DNA from: Diogma glabrata
Lineage: Eukaryota; Arthropoda; Insecta; Diptera; Cylindrotomidae
Reading direction: 5' to 3'
Length of the DNA stretch: 64,000 nt
NCBI GenBank assembly: GCA_963693315.1
Contig: OY856186.1
Span: forward strand, 234,432,046-234,496,045
The notes below the pieces were generated by a model that was given only the letters and a program-made list of their open reading frames with translations, was not told the DNA's origin and did no database searches. Positions 58,244 to 64,000 of this stretch are shown here, piece after piece. Position 1 is the stretch's first letter. Each line of letters starts with the position of its first letter. The translations under genes and the position numbers were made by a program.

Positions 58244-58691
58244 AGTAGATTCTTGTATGAGCTAGAATGAAGGCAGTTCTTCACGAGGATAATGTTTCCC
58301 GGAACGAGCGTAGCGAGTGGAGGGAATCATCCGAGGGAAGAATTGTCTATATCCTAAGCGAATATAAGATACTATTTTATCCACGACTACAAATATTTCA
58401 AATAATTTCATTCAAGTTTTCCTGTAAAAGTTTACATCGCCATATTGAAATAAATCTATGAAATATAAAACAAAACAAAACATGTTTGTTTATTTTATAT
58501 GTATTGTTCTTGTTTTATCTGTTTATATTACTATACCAACAAATCAAGTTTTTAATTTGTTAGGGGAATTTTGAATAAATAAAATGGAATAAAATAAATA
58601 AAAAAGAATTTGATATATAGAAAGGAATGAATACAATTACAATGAAAGATATACGCATTGAAAGTATATATTCATTAGTAGTCGTGGATAA
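58244..58691 (-). repeat. Right arm of 450-bp inverted repeat (family F)
   Basis: Inverted counterpart of 55862-56316: AGTAGATTCTTGTATGAGC, GGAACGAGCGTAGCGAGTG, CGAATATAAGATACTATTTT, TTATCCACGACTAC (58379), and the end AGTAGTCGTGGATAA at 58691. It separates the reverse transcriptase tail of the Penelope-like element from its endonuclease. Confidence 0.75.
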
Positions 58692-59085
58692 ACATTATTA
58701 CTAAACATACAAATTTAAGTTGTTCTTTTTATAATAACAAAAATTTACACAGCCTTTTGGTTAACAATAAATTTAATCAAAAAAATAAATTTTCAAATAG
58801 TGGAGTTTACCAATTGTCCGGTGATGATTGTAAGCAATCTATATCGCACAAATGGTCGTAGTTTTTCTGAATGTTCATCAGAACAATTTCGAGCCTTATG
58901 ATTAGGACATTCTAATGCCACGTCTGCTATTAATTTGGTATGGGAAAACCATAATAGTACATTTAGTAATAATAGTAATCTAAAAATTCTTCAATTAGAA
59001 AACAAAGGCTTAAGACTAAATATTTTGGAATCTTTTGAAATTAGAAAAGCTCAATTTTATAATGAAAATATTGAACGCGCAAACT

Positions 59086-59400
59086 GATATAATTTATTCA
59101 CCTTTAACTTGCCCAGCTTTGTTTATTTAATTTTAAATTTCCCATGTTTTTTTAAATTTATGTAAAATTTTTTTTTATACCTTTTTCGTTGTTTAATTCT
59201 TACTTGTTGATTGAATTATTTTGTATTTAATTTTTTCGAATTTGAGTAGCTTCAAAAATTTTTTTGTTTTATATTTTTGTTGATAATTTTTATTTAGTAT
59301 ATATTTTTTCAAGCTCTTGATAATGGTGTGATAACCGAAATTAATCGAGCCAAAATATACATATATATTATGCTTAAATAAAAATAAAATAATTACAAAT
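59086..59400. other. AT-rich spacer, no feature
   Basis: T-rich tracts follow the end of the Penelope-like endonuclease remnant and may be its 3' UTR. Nothing else is recognisable. Confidence 0.3.
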
Positions 59401-61162
59401 TACTTCGGTCTGAAAGACCTAAGTATTGCATTCATGAGCTCATAGTGAAATTCTTACCCTCACTTTTTTTGACATTTCTCGACGTTTTAGGACCTACTGA
59501 TTCTAAAAAAGCAAAAAAGAAAAATGTATGTGTGTCTGCCGGCCGGCCGGCCGTCACAACCGACGAAATCTAGAAAACCGCTAGACGGATTTGAAAATGT
59601 TTTTTTTCTGAAAATAGGTTTACTTAATAGGAAGAGCTGAAAGGACGATGTGTTCGATAACTGTACCGAAAGTGTGACAAAATATCGTCAAGGTGTCAAA
59701 ACAAGGAAATTTGCATATTTTTTGCTTAAATAACGTTCATTTTAAGTGATTACGAGTAGGAAAATTAAATTTGGAGAAATCTTGATGGTCGGGATTGGTA
59801 TGTGAGACCAAAATCTAGATTATTGCATTATAAGTTTGTCAAAAAAATGTTGTCAAGTGTGTCAAAAGAAAGATTTTTATTTATTTTTTTACCCAATTTT
59901 TTGGAAAAAAAAATAAAATTAATTGTTTGTTTGAAATGAAGTTTTATTATTATTATTGAGAATTATGGCATTATAAGTTTGTCAAAAAAATGTTGTCAAG
60001 TGTGTCAAAAGAAAGATTTTTGTTTATTTTTTTACCTAATTTTTGGAAAAAAATAAAATTGTTTGTTTGAAATGAAATTTTATTATTATTATTGAGAATT
60101 ATGGCATTATAAGTTTGTCGAAAAAATGTTGTCAAGTGTGTCAAAAGATTTTTAATTAGTTTTTTACCCAATTTTTTGGAAAAAAAATAAAATTGTTTCT
60201 TTGAAATGAAATTTTATTATTATTATTTAGAATTTTGGCATTATAAGTTTGTCAAAAAATGTTGTCAAGTGTGTCAAAAGAAAGGTTTTTAGTTATTTTT
60301 TACCCAATTTTTTTAGGAAAAAATAAAATTAATAGTTTGTATGACATGATATTTTATTATTATTATAGAGAATTATGGTATTATAAGTTTGTCAAAAAAT
60401 AATGTCAAGTGTGTCAAAAAATGATTTCATTTATTTTTTTAGCCTATTTTTTGGAAAAAAAAATGTAGCTGTTTTTATGACGTAAATGTAATTTAAAATG
60501 AAATTGGACATGGGAATTTTTGAATTTGTTATAGTTTTTGAAATATTTTTGGAATTTTGAAAAAGTTTGTATTTTTGAATTTGGAATAAGTTTTGCAATA
60601 TTTTTAGAATTTCGGCAAAAGTTTTAATTTTTGATTTTGTAAGAATTTTTGGAATATATTTAGGATTTTGAAAAATTTTTAATTTTTGATTTTATTATAA
60701 TTTTTGGAATTTTGAAAAAATTTCCAATTTTTGATTTTGTAATAATTTTTGCAATATTTTTAGAATTTTGGAAAAAGTTTGAATTTTTAAGAATTTTTGA
60801 AATATTATTGGAATTTAGAAAAAATTTAAATATTTGATTTTATTCTAATTTTTGGAATATTTTTGGAATTTTGAAAAAGTTTGATTTTATTTAATTTAAC
60901 AATATTTTTGGAATTTTGAGTATAATTTTCCGGCAACGTATTGATGTTTCGTGTTAGTTTTGTAATAAATTTTTAAACAGAAATAAAACATACTTTTACT
61001 TTAACAAAGAGTTATGTTTGATATACATCGCTGCCCAAAACTAAAAACCATGTCCTCATAAAAGTTTTTCGCCGAAAACTATCCTTAACCGAAAACTATC
61101 CTTAACCCAGACCGAAGTCTTGATATCTCAGAGCTGTGAGATTTCAGCCCCTCCATATTTTT
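59401..61162 (+). mobile_element. Helentron-like element, best full-length copy
   Basis: 1762 bp. The 5' end TACTTCGGTCTGAAAGACC (subterminal repeat ACTTCGGTCTG at 59402-59412) follows AAAT, consistent with insertion between two Ts. Next come a GCCGGCCGGCCGGCC block (59539-59553), a ~140-bp array (59830-60480), a ~50-60-bp minisatellite (60510-60910) and a conserved block GTTTTGTAATAAATTTTTAA ... TTTTCGCCGAAAACTATCC. The inverted repeat CAGACCGAAGT (61108-61118) is followed by the stem ATCTCA-GAGCTG-TGAGAT (61125-61142) and ATTTCAGCCCCTCCATATTT. Subterminal inverted repeats, internal tandem repeats and a 3' hairpin just outside the inner repeat match the HINE/DINE-1 plan. No protein is encoded. 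Confidence 0.75.
59830..60480. repeat. ~140-bp minisatellite, about 5 units
   Basis: AAGTTTGTC recurs at 59832, 59975, 60111, 60245 and 60385 (spacings 143, 136, 134, 140). Each unit contains GTTGTCAAGTGTGTCAAAAG and TTTTATTATTATTATTGAGA. This is the plus-oriented version of the arrays at 26040 and 35045. Confidence 0.85.
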
Positions 61163-61215
61163 TATTTATTAATTTGCGTAGCTTAGAACAAGTAAATAAA
61201 AAATTTTAAATAATC

Positions 61216-61540
61216 CTTGCTTATTATAAGTTTAAACAAAATAAACTCAAAATGATGAAAGCATTGACTTTTGCGTTTGTGTTCGTTTCAACAGCCCCAG
61301 GTTAACCTCTAGACTTGAATACTTTTTTTTTAATTTTGGAAAGATTTATGTTGATTCAACGCATACAAAAGTTTTCAAATGAAAGCATGTTCCTTTCCAT
61401 CTAAATCAAGGACAATAAAGTTTAGTAAATTTTTAAAACAGCTGATTTTTCATAAACCTTAAACGACGGGGTCGTCATTTTTAAAAAACGATAAAAAAAG
61501 TTTAAATATTCAAGATTTATAAATTTTAATTCAATATTAT
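61216..61540 (+). repeat. Family D repeat, copy 3 (5'-truncated)
   Basis: It matches the right three quarters of 23229-23645: AAAATGATGAAAGCATTGAC, TTTCAACAGCCCCAGG, CTAAATCAAGGACAATAAAG and AAAACAGCTGATTTTTCATA. Confidence 0.6.
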
Positions 61541-61742
61541 GATTCAAACGTTTCTTATGATTAAAGAACATTAAATACTCCCTTTTTCATCATTAAATAC
61601 TCCTCTTTAGAACATTAAATACTCCCCATTTCATCGTTCATCATGTGACGCACTGTGTTCCTCTATGAATAAACCAAGATAGAGTTAAATAAAGAGTGCC
61701 ATGATCAAGGAATACTCCAAACCGTTGACTATTAACAGTTCA

Positions 61743-61946
61743 TCAGTCAACACCCCTGTACTGAGCGTATAATCTGAAATCCTCTTCAAAATCGTGAGTG
61801 TACGACATTGAATATACGACAGATATCAAATATAATATTCCGTTCAAATGTTTGTCGTCAGGAATCGTACCGGTAACCCAGAGGCATGCTTGCACGAAAC
61901 AACTTGTACCAAAATATATACCGTTAGATCTGTTTGACAAAGTCAA
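61743..61946 (-). CDS. Possible terminal exon or decayed ORF, unknown
   Basis: A minus-strand frame reads TLSNRSNGIYFGTSCFVQAC, then LWVTGTIPDDKHLNGILYLI and DFEEDFRLYAQYRGVD before TGA. It is richer in G, D, C and W than chance frames here. A good splice acceptor (CTGATTTTCCCGACGACCTCAG, two short blocks) lies directly before TTGACTTTG. If joined to the donor at 63041 (phase 1), however, the other frame would be read and stop after VDFVKQI. No family is recognised and no poly(A) signal follows closely. This may be host exon, transposon remnant or chance. Confidence 0.3.
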   Translation of the reverse strand: MTLSNRSNGIYFGTSCFVQACLWVTGTIPDDKHLNGILYLISVVYSMSYTHDFEEDFRLYAQYRGVD

Positions 61947-63041
61947 CTGAGGTCGTCGGGAAAATCAGAATGAAAATAAAACAATTATTAAGATCAAAAC
62001 TGATTCTAAATTTTATTCCTCCATTGCATTTCTTTTATACAATTTTCCATTTTATTTTCCCTTAAAGTTATTTACTTAATATTATGTACTTAAAAATCAA
62101 TTTAAAATTTATTATTTACAATTATTCTCACTAAGTTCATACATAAAACTAATAAAATGGATATCAGCAAAAATATGCATTTAACTTTTATTATTGAAAA
62201 ATATTTCAATGTTTTGAAATATAATATATGGTTTAAAAACATTTGTTAATTATTGATCGTTTTAATTTTCATCGTAAACATATGACCCATATCATCAATT
62301 ATATATTTACGTTTATTCCTTTAAATCATAATTTGTAGTAAATTATGCAATTGAACCTTCTCATATTTTATCGATTATTTTATGAATCTTGATTTGATAT
62401 GTGGGTGGATAATTGGTCGATGATTTTCACACCCGTAAATTCAAATTTAACAAAATATTACAAATCAACTATAAAACTGATCCAGGCGTGGCTTTCGCCA
62501 CAATTAAAATCAGAAATATATATTAAATATTAAATTTTATCAAATATTTTGTTTTCCGTCTTTCTTTGATGCATGGTGGGATCAGTTTTTCCTTTTATTT
62601 TTTTTTTGTTCTACTGTGACAAATCTGTGTACTTAAGTTCCATGGTGTTGTCCTATGAGTAATGTGACATATCATTGGCGATGTGATTCCTTGAAGAAAA
62701 GAGCCCTCCTATAACTGTATATTCGGGCCCTAATGATTGAGAAAGACAGTGAGTCACATGACCAAAGAATATGCAACCAGATGGGTTATTGGAAACGCAA
62801 CATTTGAGTTTTGTATCTGCAATTTGTTTAAAAACAAAATTCTCTCAACCTTTTATTTTGATTTCTTCCATCCTATCACTAAATATTGACGTGGAGTGAT
62901 ATTTGCTTTGTGATCGGATTGCTTTCATCAAAACCCCAGAATGCATGTTGTTGTGAGACCCAGGTCTTTAAAGGTTTTTATGTATTGTTGTGAAACATAT
63001 TGTAATTTCTACTACTTAAAAAAATGTGGCTAATGGTTTAC
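61947..63041. other. AT-rich, possible intron
   Basis: It lies between a possible minus-strand donor (63041) and the acceptor near 61930. I see no coding frame or repeat. GATCCAGGCGTGGCTTTCGC near 62480 is the only GC-richer patch. Confidence 0.25.
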
Positions 63042-63260
63042 CTGCTTCTCCGTTAATTATTACTCTGGGTTTCTTGTACCATTTGTATACAACATCAACT
63101 GTAACTTTTGTAGTTTTCACTACTGAATCTGGAAAAGGTAACCATTTTGCTTCCACACTTTCAAAAATTACATGTTTAATTCGATTCACCGTAAAAATTT
63201 AACTGATTTTCTTGAGTGAAGCTCTCAAAAGTATCGTCTCATTTAAGTTTTAATCCATTA
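63042..63260 (-). pseudogene. Exon-like coding remnant ending at a splice donor
   Basis: On the minus strand the peptide reads DDTFESFTQENQLNFYGESN. After a one-base shift near 63180 it continues KHVIFESVEAKWLPFPDSVV and KTTKVTVDVVYKWYKKPRVI to INGEA. It stops at a consensus donor GCAG|GTAAAC (exon end 63042). Composition is clearly protein-like against the local background. The frameshift and an in-frame TAA in the alternative frame (63199-63201) argue for a pseudogene, an unannotated intron boundary or an assembly error. No family is recognised. Confidence 0.4.
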
Positions 63261-63311
63261 ATCGGTTATATCTCATTATTCAATCTTCTTTGTTGCATTT
63301 TTTTATTGCTT

Positions 63312-63536
63312 TTATGTCATAGTGAAATTGTTATCCGTGTTATTCATTATAAAGTTGTTAAATTTTTTTGGAAAAACTTGAAATTTGGAAACTGAATTGT
63401 AATGAGTTCGTGAATAACTAGCCATTTGATCATCCAAAAAACAGCCGGACAAATAGTAATAAACGGGATCGCAATAGCCATTATAAGAAAACAAATACAT
63501 AAAAATCAATAAATTGACCACCCTCAATGACTCCAT
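63312..63536 (-). CDS. Possible signal-peptide first exon, unknown
   Basis: 74 codons from ATG. A charged start (MESLR) is followed by a hydrophobic VVNLLIFMYLFSY and a cleavage-like NGYC|DP, then a polar stretch VYYYLSGCFLDDQMASYSRT. This is the form of a secreted protein N-terminus. It lies 50 bp upstream of the exon-like remnant at 63042-63260 on the same strand, so the two may belong to one gene. I find no convincing GT donor in the expected place, so the link is conjecture. Confidence 0.3.
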   Translation of the reverse strand: MESLRVVNLLIFMYLFSYNGYCDPVYYYLSGCFLDDQMASYSRTHYNSVSKFQVFPKKFNNFIMNNTDNNFTMT

Positions 63537-64000
63537 TTATTAGACAACTTTATTGCTTTTTCAGTAACAACCGCATACCTTTTTTTATTATTTACGTATC
63601 AATTTCCAAAACCTCTTACACCATCTCAATAAATCAATTTCCATTGGTACCGTTCATTAACATAAAATCGAAAAAGAAAATCACAAAAAAATCCCAAAGT
63701 AATAAAAATCAAACAACCAAACATAGAATATCATAAAACTTCCACGTTTTAACCGAATCAGTGTTTCGAATCCCCTTACATCATTTTGTTGTTGTTTTTT
63801 TATTTTAGTTCTTAAAAAATGATAATAGCAACGAAAACACTAAATAAATTATAAACAAGAATAAGTATACACATACCACCCACCCAAACAAACCCCACCT
63901 ACCTACCTGTTGACGTTCTTTGATTTTCTTACAAAATTTTACCCAAATAAACAAACAAACAAAATATAAATGTCTGACCCCAAAATTCAGTGATCCATAA
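63537..64000. other. AT-rich right edge, no supported feature
   Basis: There is a low-complexity CAAACAAAC/ACCTACCTACC patch near 63890-63960. If a minus-strand gene begins at 63536, this would be its upstream region, but no core promoter motif is clear. Confidence 0.25.

Noticed and set aside
59830..60480. Regularly spaced repeats considered as a CRISPR array
   Set aside because: Units of ~140 bp without unique spacers, inside a eukaryotic transposon.

Overview
This window is AT-rich eukaryotic DNA. Its mobile elements (APE-type LINEs, hAT elements, Helentron/DINE-1-like repeats, a Penelope remnant, many palindromic MITEs) and its short candidate exons with GT donors suggest an insect, probably a fly, but no host gene here fixes the species. 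There is no bacterial-style gene content, no tRNA or rRNA gene and no CRISPR array that I can see. Host coding sequence is almost absent. One good candidate first coding exon lies at 521-620 (+, strong GT donor). Decayed exon-like pieces lie on the minus strand at the right edge (61.7-63.5 kb). The window reads as one or more very long introns or intergenic DNA filled with layered transposon insertions.

Layout. 0.5-0.6 kb: candidate exon. 2.7-4.3 kb: a repeat with AATGGACCAA ends (element C), split by a 1.17-kb hAT element with perfect 8-bp target duplications. 4.4-5.8 kb: three palindromic elements. 5.9-12.0 kb: a copy of repeat family B, split by a 4.8-kb hAT element whose decayed transposase gene is itself split by a nearly complete LINE. 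12.4-14.8 kb: a Helentron-like copy and another hAT-like element. 15.4-16.25 kb: a LINE relic. 18-24 kb: mostly featureless, with a 325-bp tandem duplication and a cruciform. 24.8-37.4 kb: a four-level nest. An old antisense LINE is split by a foldback element, that by a Helentron-like repeat, and that by two young LINEs in opposite orientation. 37.4-38.3 kb: a 908-bp palindromic element. 39.8-47.3 kb: a Helentron-like copy carrying two further insertions. 48.5-49.1 kb: a hAT MITE. 50.5-53.9 kb: a family B copy expanded into a ~627-bp tandem array. 55.9-59.1 kb: a Penelope-like retroelement in pieces with 450-bp inverted repeats, a (TA)n tract and an insertion with 13-bp duplications. 59.4-61.2 kb: the most complete Helentron-like copy.

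The Helentron-like family links much of the window. It is non-coding, with 11-bp ACTTCGGTCTG subterminal inverted repeats, a 6-bp terminal stem (ATCTCA/TGAGAT) kept in four copies, and two internal minisatellites (~140 bp and ~50-60 bp). This matches the architecture described for DINE-1/HINE elements. Five copies are present, and other elements have repeatedly inserted into them. The best coding sequences are retrotransposon reverse transcriptases: a + strand LINE at 31.4-35.0 kb interrupted by one in-frame TAG, and a 5'-truncated minus-strand LINE at 29.4-31.3 kb that is open throughout and has a 25-nt poly(A) tail.
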